The notes: generated from the sequence alone by a model not told the origin. A DNA stretch of 64,000 nucleotides from Jeotgalibaca sp052266715 (GCA_052266715.1 JBQPRB010000010.1), one strand, 5' to 3'; counted from the first letter of the stretch, positions 51,746 through 59,922 are shown. Numbers and translations are program-made.

Positions 51746-51884
51746 AACGAGATAAACCAGATTAATCCGCACTCATTTCGGTGATTGCGGATTTCTTTAT
51801 AATTTTCTTGAAAAAAAGGCTTTCAAAAGTGTTCAATATTCTGTAGAATAATATAGAAGAATGTTGAAAAGCGAGGTAAGCGAT

Positions 51885-52589
51885 TTGAGTATTAGACGTT
51901 TGTTATTTGTTATCGTACCAGCAGCAGTCACACTATCAGCTTGTCAACGCGCCCTTGCGACAGATATTCAATCTGAAACAGCTTTGACTGCTTCCCAGGA
52001 TTTTGAAAACTACCACCAAGTCATTTCCGTTGAAACAGAAACCTTAACAAAAGAAAATACTATTGAAAGTACATATGCTATTACTGAAGCAACCATTTTC
52101 CCTGAAGAAAATCTTGCTTATGGTCAAAGAGTAAACAAAGGAACAAACCTCGAAGCCTATAAGACATCGATTTATGCTTCAGATGAAGGGGCTTATCAGA
52201 AAAAGAATAATGATACATGGGTCGCTTCTGCCACACCGGATCCTTTATTCTCAAGTATTTCCGTCTACCCTTATGAGACATTTGTTAATTTAGTTACTCT
52301 TTTTGAAAGCAAAGGGACAGTAGCTGAAACAGACAAAGAGTATATCATCACTTACTCTGGCTATGATGAAGCATTGAACCGCGAGCTTTCCGATTTGGTT
52401 CAACAATTCCCTGTAACGGGAACGAAGTATGATGTCACCATTACCTTGGACAAAAAAACGGACTATATTACTTCAGTCCAAATGCAATCTGAAACGGCCT
52501 CAACGACTGGAAAAAGTACGACTAATCAAAATCTGTCAGCACATTTTTCCAAATATAATTTAAATGAGCCTCGCAGCAGGACCGAATAA
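51885..52589 (+). CDS. Putative lipoprotein, DUF6612-like
   Basis: The roughly 234-residue protein has a lipoprotein signal (RRLLFVIVPAAVTLSACQ). The remainder is a beta-rich extracytoplasmic domain: SVETETLTKENTIESTYAIT and VTITLDKKTDYITSVQMQSE alternate in the pattern of LolA/LppX-like folds such as DUF6612. I choose the TTG at 51885, which has GAGG eight bases upstream; the ATG at 51861 lies before that site. Function unknown; binding of a hydrophobic ligand is a guess from the fold. Confidence 0.65.
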   Translation: MSIRRLLFVIVPAAVTLSACQRALATDIQSETALTASQDFENYHQVISVETETLTKENTIESTYAITEATIFPEENLAYGQRVNKGTNLEAYKTSIYASDEGAYQKKNNDTWVASATPDPLFSSISVYPYETFVNLVTLFESKGTVAETDKEYIITYSGYDEALNRELSDLVQQFPVTGTKYDVTITLDKKTDYITSVQMQSETASTTGKSTTNQNLSAHFSKYNLNEPRSRTE

Positions 52590-52590
52590 A

Positions 52591-52633
52591 AAAATACGAC
52601 ATTCCGCCCGATTAAAGGGGAATGTCGTATTTT
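52591..52633. terminator. Bidirectional terminator lipoprotein / pepV
   Basis: AAAATACGACATTCC and GGAATGTCGTATTTT form a perfect 15-bp stem with A/T runs on both sides. Confidence 0.9.
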
Positions 52634-53968
52634 CTATTTTTCACACGTTAAACGATACAATGCTTCCGCATAAATATCCATCGCTTGGTAGAGATCAGCC
52701 AAGGCCATGCGTTCGTTCGGTCCATGCAGAGTGGCCTCTGCATGCGGTAGTTGTGCTCCGAATGCGACACAATTATCCATTGTACGGGCAAATGTTGCTC
52801 CACCTGACACTAGTGCCTCACTCATATCTCCCGTTTTTTCTTGATAGACAGCCATCAAATTCTTCACCAACGGATGGTCTAATGGTACGTAAAGAGGAGC
52901 AATATAATCGTACTCTTCATAAACCAGGTCTGCTTTTTCTGCAGCTGTCTGGAGTTTTTTCACGATAAAATCTTTTTCAATGGTAACAGGGTAACGGATA
53001 TCAATTCCCAGTACCGTTTCATTGCCCTCAATTGTTAGTGTTGCAGCATTCAAGGTCAAAATACCGGATGCTTCGTCCTGGACTTCCCCAAAGATTGATA
53101 AACCACGTGCATCCTCTTGGATAACATCACGCAAGAACGCCAATACTTTGTTATTGTCATTTGCTCCAATTGCTTTCGCTAAACGCACAATCGCGTTGAT
53201 GCCTTCAGGGGCATTTTTACTGTGGACGGATTTACCTTTTACATTAACGGTTTCGCCATTACGTTCGTAAGCATATCCCAAACGGTCCAATTCAGCTGCA
53301 ATTGCATCGGCCCACTCCCCTGTATAAGCTGCATCTTCCGGAACCACGTTCATGGCGCCCCCAGCTTTCAGTGTATAATTTGAATTTTCTTGGCTACGCA
53401 TCTTAACTTGCAATAAGCCTTTTTCCGCAAAAGTTACTGGGAAAGTTGAATCTGGTGCAAATCCCATGGTAGCTTTTTCTTCGAGCTCATTATAACGTGC
53501 CAAACAACGCCAGAGGTTTTCTTCATCCACACCAAAAATAAAACGAATGCGTTTATTAAAAATTTCGCCAGCATCCATCAAGGCTTTGGCTGCGTAAAGA
53601 GCCGCTATCGTTGGACCTTTATCATCCTCTGTTCCACGTGAAACGATAAAGCCATCTTTAATGACGGGTTCAAATGGTTGAGTTTCCCATAATTCCAGAT
53701 TTCCAGGTGGTACAACGTCCAAGTGACACAATACTGCAAATAGTTCTTCGCCTTCACCGACTTCTGCATAGCCATAGTAGCCTTCGGGATCGATATAAGT
53801 ACGAAATCCTAAGCTTTCAGTGATTTCCAACGTTTTCTCCAAAACAGCCTGGATATCTTTCCCAAATGGCGTCTCATCATCCTCTTGTAGGTAGGAAGGA
53901 TAAGATAGAATCGTCTTTAAGGATTCTACGGCTTCTGTCTGATGCTTTTCTAAAATAAATTGTTTCAT
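52634..53968 (-). CDS. pepV: Dipeptidase PepV (M20 family)
   Basis: The 444-residue zinc peptidase removes N-terminal residues from dipeptides. Metal ligands appear in AVLCHLDVVPPG (His/Asp, about 83-94), GTEDDKGPTIAALYA (Asp) and FGVDEENLWRC (Glu). The lid domain with GKSVHSKNAPEG and the C-terminal GGATFARTM complete the PepV pattern. It runs towards the lipoprotein gene. AAAGGAGGCTC precedes the ATG. Confidence 0.93.
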   Translation of the reverse strand: MKQFILEKHQTEAVESLKTILSYPSYLQEDDETPFGKDIQAVLEKTLEITESLGFRTYIDPEGYYGYAEVGEGEELFAVLCHLDVVPPGNLELWETQPFEPVIKDGFIVSRGTEDDKGPTIAALYAAKALMDAGEIFNKRIRFIFGVDEENLWRCLARYNELEEKATMGFAPDSTFPVTFAEKGLLQVKMRSQENSNYTLKAGGAMNVVPEDAAYTGEWADAIAAELDRLGYAYERNGETVNVKGKSVHSKNAPEGINAIVRLAKAIGANDNNKVLAFLRDVIQEDARGLSIFGEVQDEASGILTLNAATLTIEGNETVLGIDIRYPVTIEKDFIVKKLQTAAEKADLVYEEYDYIAPLYVPLDHPLVKNLMAVYQEKTGDMSEALVSGGATFARTMDNCVAFGAQLPHAEATLHGPNERMALADLYQAMDIYAEALYRLTCEK

Positions 53969-54024
53969 AATGAGCCTCCTTTATTTATAGATATTTTACC
54001 ACTGCTCTTTTAGATAATACAGTT

Positions 54025-54129
54025 TCACTTCTTGCCCTTGTCTTTCCATTCTTCCATAATGCTACCCATTTTAGACCAACTCCAGGCAAATACGACTAAT
54101 CCTAAGATTGCAAAAAACCACTGAGTCAT
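54025..54129 (-). CDS. Small membrane protein, 34 residues
   Basis: The ATG at 54129 is preceded by AAAGGAGGAAACAAA, an almost perfect ribosome site. The protein begins MTQWFFAILGLVVFAWSWS (one membrane helix) and ends in a charged tail (EEWKDKGKK). No family is recognised. It sits between pepV and an independent small membrane gene. Confidence 0.7.
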   Translation of the reverse strand: MTQWFFAILGLVVFAWSWSKMGSIMEEWKDKGKK

Positions 54130-54212
54130 TTTGTTTCCTCCTTTGATTCGTATCCCGATGGATTAATTGGACCACCCCAGGCACCAAAGATTCCAATAGC
54201 TATCAACAACAA
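54126..54212 (-). CDS. Possible tiny hydrophobic protein coupled to the next gene
   Basis: An open frame with a hydrophobic stretch (LLLIAIGIFGAWGGPINPSG) and charged end (YESKEETK) stops at TGA overlapping the next ATG as ATGA. A TTG at 54212 preceded at 12 bases by AGAGG is the only start I can offer. The frame may be longer or may be a remnant. Confidence 0.3.
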   Translation of the reverse strand: MLLIAIGIFGAWGGPINPSGYESKEETK

Positions 54213-54282
54213 TATCCAAAGAAACCTCTTAATGTTAAGGATACCACAAAGGAAACGCTACCTAAAATACGAACACAAAAAA

Positions 54283-54311
54283 TAGCACACCACTAAAAAA
54301 TGGTCGTGCTA
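54283..54311 (-). terminator. Terminator of the A8-tract gene
   Basis: TAGCAC...CCA and TGG...GTGCTA pair around a T-rich loop, followed by TTTTTTG on the minus strand. Confidence 0.65.
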
Positions 54312-54324
54312 ATTGTTAGGTCTG

Positions 54325-54560
54325 TTATTTATGGCCGTTATCTTTCCCTCTAATATCAAAGTTAATGATTTCAATAGCAGATAATAAGAAGAACATAAAA
54401 AAGACGATTCCCGAAGCATTGCTCGTCAGAAATGAAAAATCCTCTGAATATAGAAAGCTGCCTTGGAAAAACTGATTATTCAAAAGTATGATGACGATTC
54501 CAATCCAACCAACGAAAAAAGAAAAGGGTTTTTCTTTTATTTTTTTTGTAAATATTTCAT
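54325..54560 (-). pseudogene. Small two-helix membrane protein interrupted at an A8 tract
   Basis: The ATG at 54560 has AAGGA ten bases upstream. It reads MKYLQKK and then stops at TAA directly after eight A. If one A is added, the frame opens into a 78-residue protein with two membrane helices (PFSFFVGWIGIVIILL and SGIVFFMFFLLSAIEII) and a charged end (DIRGKDNGHK). The coding potential downstream is intact. Possible causes are phase variation by slipped strand, polymerase slippage at the A run, a real mutation, or an assembly error in a homopolymer. Confidence 0.6.
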
Positions 54561-54593
54561 TTCTATCCAGTCCTTATCTTTAATTATTAAAAA

Positions 54594-54613
54594 AGACTAG
54601 GCAAGCCTAGTCT
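54594..54613 (-). terminator. Terminator after the 157-residue gene
   Basis: AGACTAGGC and GCCTAGTCT pair with a two-base loop, followed by TTTTTTAATAA on the minus strand. Confidence 0.85.
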
Positions 54614-54649
54614 CCCTTACCTTATCCAACGTACTTTATGTATTTCTCT

Positions 54650-55123
54650 CTATTTGTTTTCCAGTAATCCAGATATGTCCTCAAGTTTTTCCAAAGATTC
54701 GAACATATTTGCCAGTTCGCGATAAACCTTTGATAAGACTAAAAAGCATTCCGATGAATAATCATCTGGATAAGAGTCTGTTTTCCACGAGAAACGAAGT
54801 GACGTATTTAAACTAGTAGCTGTTCGTGCAATCTGATTAAATTCTTCCATATAACAGAAGAGTGTGCGTCTCCCAACAGCTGACAAAACACTCAAATCTT
54901 CCATTGTCGCTTCGAAAAATAAAATTGCTTCATAAACCTGGCAGCGGAAGGTGATGCTGACGCGGTTATAGTAACCATTCTTTATCAGTTCGCGGAGTTT
55001 GCTATTGGTATTTTTAATCGTACTCTCTAAACTGTCCTGGATTTCTTTGGTCAGGGTTGGTAATAGTTCAACCGGGTCTTGGTCACTTGCAAATTCTTTG
55101 TCTTCTAGATACTCAGCACTCAT
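54650..55123 (-). CDS. Uncharacterised acidic helical protein
   Basis: This 157-residue protein is unknown to me. It is acidic, soluble and largely helical (KEIQDSLESTIKNTNSKLRE; VYRELANMFESLEKLEDISG), with no membrane segment. AAAGGAGGGATGTAAA gives a very strong ribosome site. It lies 121 bases downstream of the short peptide gene, in line with it and with only a weak hairpin between, so it may be cotranscribed and could be an output of the Rgg-like system. Confidence 0.7.
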   Translation of the reverse strand: MSAEYLEDKEFASDQDPVELLPTLTKEIQDSLESTIKNTNSKLRELIKNGYYNRVSITFRCQVYEAILFFEATMEDLSVLSAVGRRTLFCYMEEFNQIARTATSLNTSLRFSWKTDSYPDDYSSECFLVLSKVYRELANMFESLEKLEDISGLLENK

Positions 55124-55244
55124 TTTACATCCCTCCTTTGCGACTTTTGTTTTCGTGGACTTTCAGTTACAATACCTTTTAAGAACTTCAATCTAAACTT
55201 ATGCCATTTTTCGTTTAGCAGAAATTAGGAAGTGAATGAATTAT

Positions 55245-55388
55245 TTATTCACCACCGATTAACCAAACGTCTCCTAATGATTGTGTCGTAGTGACAGGAC
55301 TTTTGCTTAATAACAACGGGGAAGTGAACAAAGTAAATACTGCGATAAAAGCGACCAAACGTTTGCCTTTTTTAACCAGATTCTTCAT
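55245..55388 (-). CDS. Putative secreted signalling-peptide precursor (SHP-like)
   Basis: The 47-residue precursor starts at the ATG at 55388 after a strong AGGGAGGAAG site; the longer open frame upstream is rejected. It has a basic N-terminus (MKNLVKKGKR), a hydrophobic export helix (LVAFIAVFTLFTSPLLL) and a C-terminal tail ending SLGDVWLIGGE. The last eight residues, DVWLIGGE, resemble the short hydrophobic peptides of Rgg systems, which often begin with Asp or Glu and end in hydrophobic residues with Gly-Gly. It is divergent from an Rgg-like gene, with a perfect dyad between. Pheromone function is inferred. Confidence 0.65.
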   Translation of the reverse strand: MKNLVKKGKRLVAFIAVFTLFTSPLLLSKSPVTTTQSLGDVWLIGGE

Positions 55389-55458
55389 TATTTCTTCCTC
55401 CCTTACGGGTATTGGACTAATTGGCTTTATTATATAACAGAAGTTTCTTTTTCTAACC

Positions 55459-55480
55459 AAATAGTCAAATACGACTATTT
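55459..55480. promoter_or_regulatory. Perfect dyad between the peptide and regulator genes
   Basis: AAATAGTC (55459-55466), six bases, GACTATTT (55473-55480) is a perfect inverted repeat. On the minus strand a TATAAT (55435 region, TTATATAAT) lies about 25-30 bases further down without a good -35, as expected for an activator-dependent promoter. It is the likely binding site of the Rgg-like regulator. Confidence 0.65.
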
Positions 55481-55502
55481 CTTAAAAAGGAGTAGGATTT
55501 AT

Positions 55503-56387
55503 GTGGTTAAATCTACAGATCAAACCAGAAAAACAGGTGAAATTTTAAAAAAAATCCGCCAAAATAAAAAATACACACAACAGTTTGTCACGGAAGGTAT
55601 TATTTCACAGTCTGCTTATTCTAAATTAGAGCGCGGTGTTATCGACCTGACTTATAATAAATTTGTGAAAATATTAAGTCGACTTGATGTCAGTGAATAT
55701 GAATTCCAAATGTTATTGGATGAGGAACCTGATCCACGGGATGCATTAATTGAGGAATTTTTCTTAATAAACTATAACGATGCAGCCGCCCTCACTACCA
55801 TCCACCAAGAAGTTAATCACTATTTATTAGATAAACAGGATTATATTATCGAGGATATCTCTTATATTTGTGAGGCTCTTATCCTTATTTCCAAGAAACG
55901 CGACTATGAACAGGCTTCTATCTTTGCCAACAAAGTCTGGAAACGACTAGAGAAGTTTGATCGTTGGTATATGATGGAAATTCGGTTAATCAATGCTATT
56001 CTGTTCATCTTTCCTACGGAGACAGCCTTGAATATTTCCGAACGGATTGTCCAACAGTTAAAAGACTATCAAACCCGGGAAAGTCGCGTTTTAGCGGATA
56101 ATATCCAAACCAACCTAACATTATTACTTATTCGTAGCGGGAATTATTCATTAGCTTTAGAAAATTTGGAAGAATTAATCATACGATTCAAACAAAAAAA
56201 TAATTATCGTTTATTGGCTATTGTCTACATTCGCAAAGGTATTGCTTTGCGGTTATTACATGACGCTTCCTGGGAGGAAGACACAAAAAAAGGCCTCAAA
56301 ATGCTGGACGCATTTGAAGACGATAACTTAAAAAAGGCACTTACTACAGAAATAGAACATTATAAACCAAAAAATTCTGCCAACTAG
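55503..56387 (+). CDS. Rgg/GadR/MutR-family regulator (RRNPP type)
   Basis: This 294-residue regulator has an N-terminal XRE helix-turn-helix (about 10-65; ISQSAYSKLERGVIDLTYNK is its recognition region) and a C-terminal array of paired helices (about 75-290), the TPR-like repeat domain that binds peptides in the Rgg family. The start is GTG at 55503, with GGAG eleven bases upstream. It is divergent from the peptide gene at 55388, the usual arrangement of rgg and shp. It ends in a bidirectional terminator shared with the baeRF gene. Confidence 0.85.
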   Translation: MVKSTDQTRKTGEILKKIRQNKKYTQQFVTEGIISQSAYSKLERGVIDLTYNKFVKILSRLDVSEYEFQMLLDEEPDPRDALIEEFFLINYNDAAALTTIHQEVNHYLLDKQDYIIEDISYICEALILISKKRDYEQASIFANKVWKRLEKFDRWYMMEIRLINAILFIFPTETALNISERIVQQLKDYQTRESRVLADNIQTNLTLLLIRSGNYSLALENLEELIIRFKQKNNYRLLAIVYIRKGIALRLLHDASWEEDTKKGLKMLDAFEDDNLKKALTTEIEHYKPKNSAN

Positions 56388-56399
56388 TGGCAGAATTTT
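56371..56399. terminator. Bidirectional terminator rgg-like / baeRF
   Basis: AAAATTCTGCCA and TGGCAGAATTTT pair; the loop holds the regulator's stop codon, and T6 follows on the plus strand. Confidence 0.88.
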
Positions 56400-56407
56400 T
56401 TATTTTA

Positions 56408-57499
56408 TTAATAGCGTAGAATCGCTGCTACGTCCTTTAGTCCCGGCATTTGAGAACGATTTAACACATATACTTTCCCATTTGTACGGGTCACATTTAG
56501 TGCTAATTGGTTGAAGAAGTTTTCGTTTCCTTCATAACCCAGTTGTCCTTCATCATCGATCGTACCCGTTACTTTTGAATCTTTTTCAAGGAATAGGACT
56601 TCGATTCGACCTTCCAGGCTTGCCGTTGTTAAATCTTGGTATTGGTCTCCCAACTTGTATTGGGGGGTGGTTTCTTCATACCGTCTTATAATTTCACTAT
56701 GGCGGTTCCGTAATACATTCGCAATTAATTCCCCAACTTCTTTCTTGATATCATTATCTGTCAATGAGGTTGGTGAACTTTCAATTCGCTCATCACGCAA
56801 GCACCCATTTTTTGATAGGTTACGGAAGACCGCTTGATTTTCCGTTAAAGCAAACAATATTAATGGCGTTTGATTTGGATTACTGAAATTTTCCATTACA
56901 TACTTATCAACGACACGGAAATAATTTTCTTGGTCAATTTCAAGTTCATTATTTTTATCGTTCACACCATGAATGTTACCTGCGCCACCACCAACATTTA
57001 ATTGTTTTCCACGTGTTAATTCGTCACCTAGTGCAATGGTAAGTGTTGTTGGAGCATCTGCTGGTAATTCAATTCTTTCTATCGAATCCAATCTACCGGC
57101 ATATAACTTCATTTCACGGTTGGTTAAACATAAAAGATGGTAATTTTCGATATATTGGAAATCTTCAATCAGGGGTAAAATGTTCGGTCTTTCCCCGTAT
57201 GAAACAAAATCCTGCAATTTGGAACTCACTTCATAGAAGAACGTTTGGTTAGGTGTGATAAAAAATGCGACACCACTCCGGCCTGCTGCCCAAAATTGTT
57301 TATCATTGGGAATGTCTTCCAATTGTTTACGAAGTTTATCATCGTTAACTTGATCTAGCGCTTTTCTAATAAGATTTTTGAATTTAATCTGTTCAGCATC
57401 CATGGCTAATTGCGTGGGATCCGCAGATTGGTATATTGTAACGAACGGGCCTTCTGCGCTCAAGAGCTCTTGGTCTGGAAATTTGTTTAACTGTTTCAT
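56408..57499 (-). CDS. baeRF-family (eRF1-like fold) protein
   Basis: The 363-residue protein resembles the bacterial archaeo-eukaryotic release factor group (baeRF family 3). The opening EGPFVTIYQSADPTQ with following QIKFKNLIRKALDQ is its N-terminal strand-helix unit, and the central DELTRGKQLNVGGG... NYFRVVDKYVMENF matches the domain 2 core. Members probably act on stalled ribosomes or RNA; the exact role is unknown. I start at the ATG at 57499 after AAGGAGGAAATCAC; the longer upstream frame lacks a site. Confidence 0.75.
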   Translation of the reverse strand: MKQLNKFPDQELLSAEGPFVTIYQSADPTQLAMDAEQIKFKNLIRKALDQVNDDKLRKQLEDIPNDKQFWAAGRSGVAFFITPNQTFFYEVSSKLQDFVSYGERPNILPLIEDFQYIENYHLLCLTNREMKLYAGRLDSIERIELPADAPTTLTIALGDELTRGKQLNVGGGAGNIHGVNDKNNELEIDQENYFRVVDKYVMENFSNPNQTPLILFALTENQAVFRNLSKNGCLRDERIESSPTSLTDNDIKKEVGELIANVLRNRHSEIIRRYEETTPQYKLGDQYQDLTTASLEGRIEVLFLEKDSKVTGTIDDEGQLGYEGNENFFNQLALNVTRTNGKVYVLNRSQMPGLKDVAAILRY

Positions 57500-57818
57500 G
57501 TGATTTCCTCCTTCGTTTGGCACACTATTAGTACGCTTAAGGAGCACATTAAGAAAGCGCTCCCTCATACTTGTATTGTAGCAAAAACAAGACTTTTGTA
57601 AAACAATAGCCTTTGTAATATTTCGATTTAATTTTGAGAATGAATTACCCAAAAACGTACATTCCCGAGATATTATTACATTAATATTAAATTTCATAAA
57701 AAACAGTTAAAAAACTGTACTTTCTTTTTGAAAGCCATTATACTAACTGCATACGTTTTGAAAGCGTTTCATAAGTTGTAGTTATAGCTATTATAAGTTA
57801 ATAAAGGTGGTGAAAAAA
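57500..57818 (+). promoter_or_regulatory. Divergent gap with a cre-like site
   Basis: About 320 bases separate the baeRF gene from the next plus-strand gene. TTGAAAGCGTTTCA at 57758-57771 is a close match to a CcpA catabolite-responsive element, with TATACT (about 57739-57744) as a possible -10 just before it, so CcpA could block transcription there. I see no further gene in the gap. Confidence 0.6.
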
Positions 57819-58181
57819 ATGGAGAAGAATCAGTTACTATTTCCTGAATTAGCACGGGCGGTAAAGTATAAAATCCCAATAGGCGAAAATTTATTCCTAC
57901 GTCAATGCGCCTCAGGTATAAATCTTTTCCATCTGCCGACTTCATACCGCTATCCTACTGGAAATATCGCCGGCTACTTCGTCTGCTTGAATTGGAATGA
58001 TAAGTATATTGTTTTGGAAAAAGAACGCAAAGAAAAAAATGAATATTTTATTATTGACCGTCAAATAGAAAATGTTAAAGGTCCTTATTTCTGGAAGGAA
58101 TATGAAGATAAATGCAGAGAACTGAATTTAGACTTACCATTAATTCCGGTTTCAGAATTGGATTGGGTCATCAATTTTTAA
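57819..58181 (+). CDS. Uncharacterised soluble protein, 120 residues
   Basis: Not recognised. The protein is soluble and rich in aromatic residues (YRYPTGNIAGYFVCLNWNDK; GPYFWKEYEDKCRELNL). I choose the ATG at 57819 because AAAGGTGGTG lies eight bases upstream; an in-frame GTG at 57807 is part of that site. A cre-like element lies upstream and a perfect terminator follows, so it is a monocistronic, probably carbon-regulated gene. Confidence 0.65.
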   Translation: MEKNQLLFPELARAVKYKIPIGENLFLRQCASGINLFHLPTSYRYPTGNIAGYFVCLNWNDKYIVLEKERKEKNEYFIIDRQIENVKGPYFWKEYEDKCRELNLDLPLIPVSELDWVINF

Positions 58182-58194
58182 ACTTTAATGAGGA

Positions 58195-58228
58195 AACAAC
58201 GCTGAGCAGATGCTCAGCGTTGTTTTTT
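58195..58228 (+). terminator. Rho-independent terminator
   Basis: AACAACGCTGAGCA and TGCTCAGCGTTGTT form a perfect 14-bp stem with a two-base loop, then TTTT. Confidence 0.9.
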
Positions 58229-58268
58229 GCTATAATATATAAAACTACTAAGATTGTGAGGATGCGAC

Positions 58269-58700
58269 ATGTGGAATACTAAATCATTTGATGCGTTAAC
58301 TGTTTATGAACTCCATTCAATTTATTATCTGCGGACCCAAGTATTTGTGGTGGAGCAAGCATGTGCTTATCAAGAAGTTGATGAGCTGGATCTACAGTCC
58401 ATTCATCTTTTTGACAAGGATATACATGCCTATGCCCGTATTATACCGGATGAAGATGTTGTTCATATTGGCCGTGTGGTTGTGCATCCAGAATTTCGAA
58501 AAAAAGGGTTAAGCCGAAAATTAATGACTGAAGCCATTCGTTTTTGCCAATCATCTTACCCTGGCAAAAATATCCATGTGCAAGCTCAAGCCTATTTACA
58601 AAAGTTCTATGCTTCCCTGGGCTTTGAACCAGTTTCTGAGGTTTATTTAGAAGATAACATTCCACATCTAGACATGATCAAGAAGGAGGAAAAGAATTGA
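58269..58700 (+). CDS. GNAT N-acetyltransferase, ElaA family
   Basis: The 143-residue acetyltransferase shows the ElaA pattern: LHSIYYLRTQVFVVEQACAY (about 13-32) near the N-terminus, then the GNAT core HIGRVVVHPEFRKKGLSRKL (about 66-85) that binds the pyrophosphate of acetyl-CoA, and YLQKFYASLGF. The substrate is unknown. Its stop overlaps the TTG of the small gene that follows. Confidence 0.88.
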   Translation: MWNTKSFDALTVYELHSIYYLRTQVFVVEQACAYQEVDELDLQSIHLFDKDIHAYARIIPDEDVVHIGRVVVHPEFRKKGLSRKLMTEAIRFCQSSYPGKNIHVQAQAYLQKFYASLGFEPVSEVYLEDNIPHLDMIKKEEKN

Positions 58701-58870
58701 CGAAATATACATTAGCCATCTTGATTTCTTTAATCAGCCTTGGAATCAATTTATGGATCATTAAACAACAACGGGCAGGTATTACCATCAACCCAGAGAA
58801 AAAACAAAATTTGGAACGTTTGTCTTATGCTTTCATAATAGCAGCAGTATTGGTGTTATCTTTTGGTTAA
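58697..58870 (+). CDS. Small membrane protein, 57 residues, TTG start
   Basis: The TTG at 58697 overlaps the acetyltransferase TGA (TTGA) and follows AAGGAGGAAAAGAA. The protein begins MTKYTLAILISLISLGIN (first helix), has a charged loop (KKQNLERL) and ends in a second helix (AFIIAAVLVLSFG). No family name. It is coupled to the GNAT gene and followed by a strong terminator. Confidence 0.75.
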   Translation: MTKYTLAILISLISLGINLWIIKQQRAGITINPEKKQNLERLSYAFIIAAVLVLSFG

Positions 58871-58880
58871 TAAAATGAAA

Positions 58881-58926
58881 TAGGAAAGATACTGGGAAAA
58901 GGCGTCCCAGTATCTTTCCTATTTTT
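58881..58926 (+). terminator. Rho-independent terminator
   Basis: TAGGAAAGATACTGGGA and TCCCAGTATCTTTCCTA form a perfect 17-bp stem, then TTTTTA. Confidence 0.9.
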
Positions 58927-59030
58927 ATATGCATATTTCAAGGCTAAGATATGTGGCATATCATTAGGTATTTTCAGTGTAGCTTTGATAAACTTAAATC
59001 AAAATGGGGAAACAGATTGGAGGAGAAAAA

Positions 59031-59882
59031 ATGAGATGGAAAGGCAGAAAATCAAGTTCCAACGTTGAAGACCGTCGTGGCATGAGTGGTGGAATGATCG
59101 GTGGTGGAATCGGTGGTATTGGTTTGATTTTTTATCTAATCTTTACGTTACTGGGCGGGGATCCTTCAATCATTACAGACAATAATAATGCGAATGCACC
59201 AGGCCAGAACAATTCGTATACAGGAACGGCTCAGGAAGAGGAACTAGCAGATTTCGTGGGGGTTGTTTTAGCGGATACAGAAGTTGTGTGGAACCAAGTT
59301 TTTACCGAGTATGGTGCTGAATATGAAGAACCAACTTTGGTACTTTTTTCCGACAGTGTGCAATCTGCTTGTGGGGTCGCCGGGTCTTCTACAGGACCTT
59401 TCTATTGTCCTGGGGATCAGAATTTATATATTGATTTGAGCTTCTATGATGAATTGTCAAAAAAATTCCAGGCTCCAGGAGATTTTGCCATGGCTTATGT
59501 AGTGGCTCATGAAGTGGGCCATCATGTACAGACCTTGCTCGGAGTATCGCAACAAGTGCAAGAATTGCGTGGACAAATGAGTGAGAAAGAGTTTAACTAC
59601 TACTTAAAACGAATGGAACTCCAGGCTGATTACTACGCGGGTGTTTGGGCACATCATGTACAAGATTTTGATTACTTGGAAGAAGGAGACATTGAAGAAG
59701 CGATGAACGCAGCTTCGGCAGTCGGCGATGACCGAATTCAAAAAGCCGCACAGGGATATGTTGTGCCTGATAGCTTTACGCACGGCACATCTGAGCAACG
59801 GACGCGCTGGTTTCTTAAAGGTTTTCAAACAGGCGATTTAGAAAATGGCGATACTTTTAAAGTAAGTGACCAAGATTTATGA
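59031..59882 (+). CDS. ypfJ: Neutral zinc metallopeptidase, YpfJ family
   Basis: This 283-residue protein belongs to the putative neutral zinc metallopeptidase family (PF04228 type). It has an N-terminal Gly-rich region and one membrane helix (GIGGIGLIFYLIFTLLGG, about 28-45), the active-site AYVVAHEVGHHVQ (HExxH, about 158-170), and downstream ELQADYYAGVW with the third ligand. The start is the ATG at 59031, after TTGGAGGAG; an upstream ATG at 59004 has no site. Its substrate is unknown. Confidence 0.87.
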   Translation: MRWKGRKSSSNVEDRRGMSGGMIGGGIGGIGLIFYLIFTLLGGDPSIITDNNNANAPGQNNSYTGTAQEEELADFVGVVLADTEVVWNQVFTEYGAEYEEPTLVLFSDSVQSACGVAGSSTGPFYCPGDQNLYIDLSFYDELSKKFQAPGDFAMAYVVAHEVGHHVQTLLGVSQQVQELRGQMSEKEFNYYLKRMELQADYYAGVWAHHVQDFDYLEEGDIEEAMNAASAVGDDRIQKAAQGYVVPDSFTHGTSEQRTRWFLKGFQTGDLENGDTFKVSDQDL

Positions 59883-59884
59883 CA

Positions 59885-59922
59885 AAAAAGCGTTAGTACA
59901 CAGGAGTGTGCTAACGCTTTTT
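59885..59922. terminator. Bidirectional terminator ypfJ / amino-acid ABC operon
   Basis: AAAAAGCGTTAG and CTAACGCTTTTT, with an inner ACAC/GTGT pairing, serve both convergent transcripts. Confidence 0.88.
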
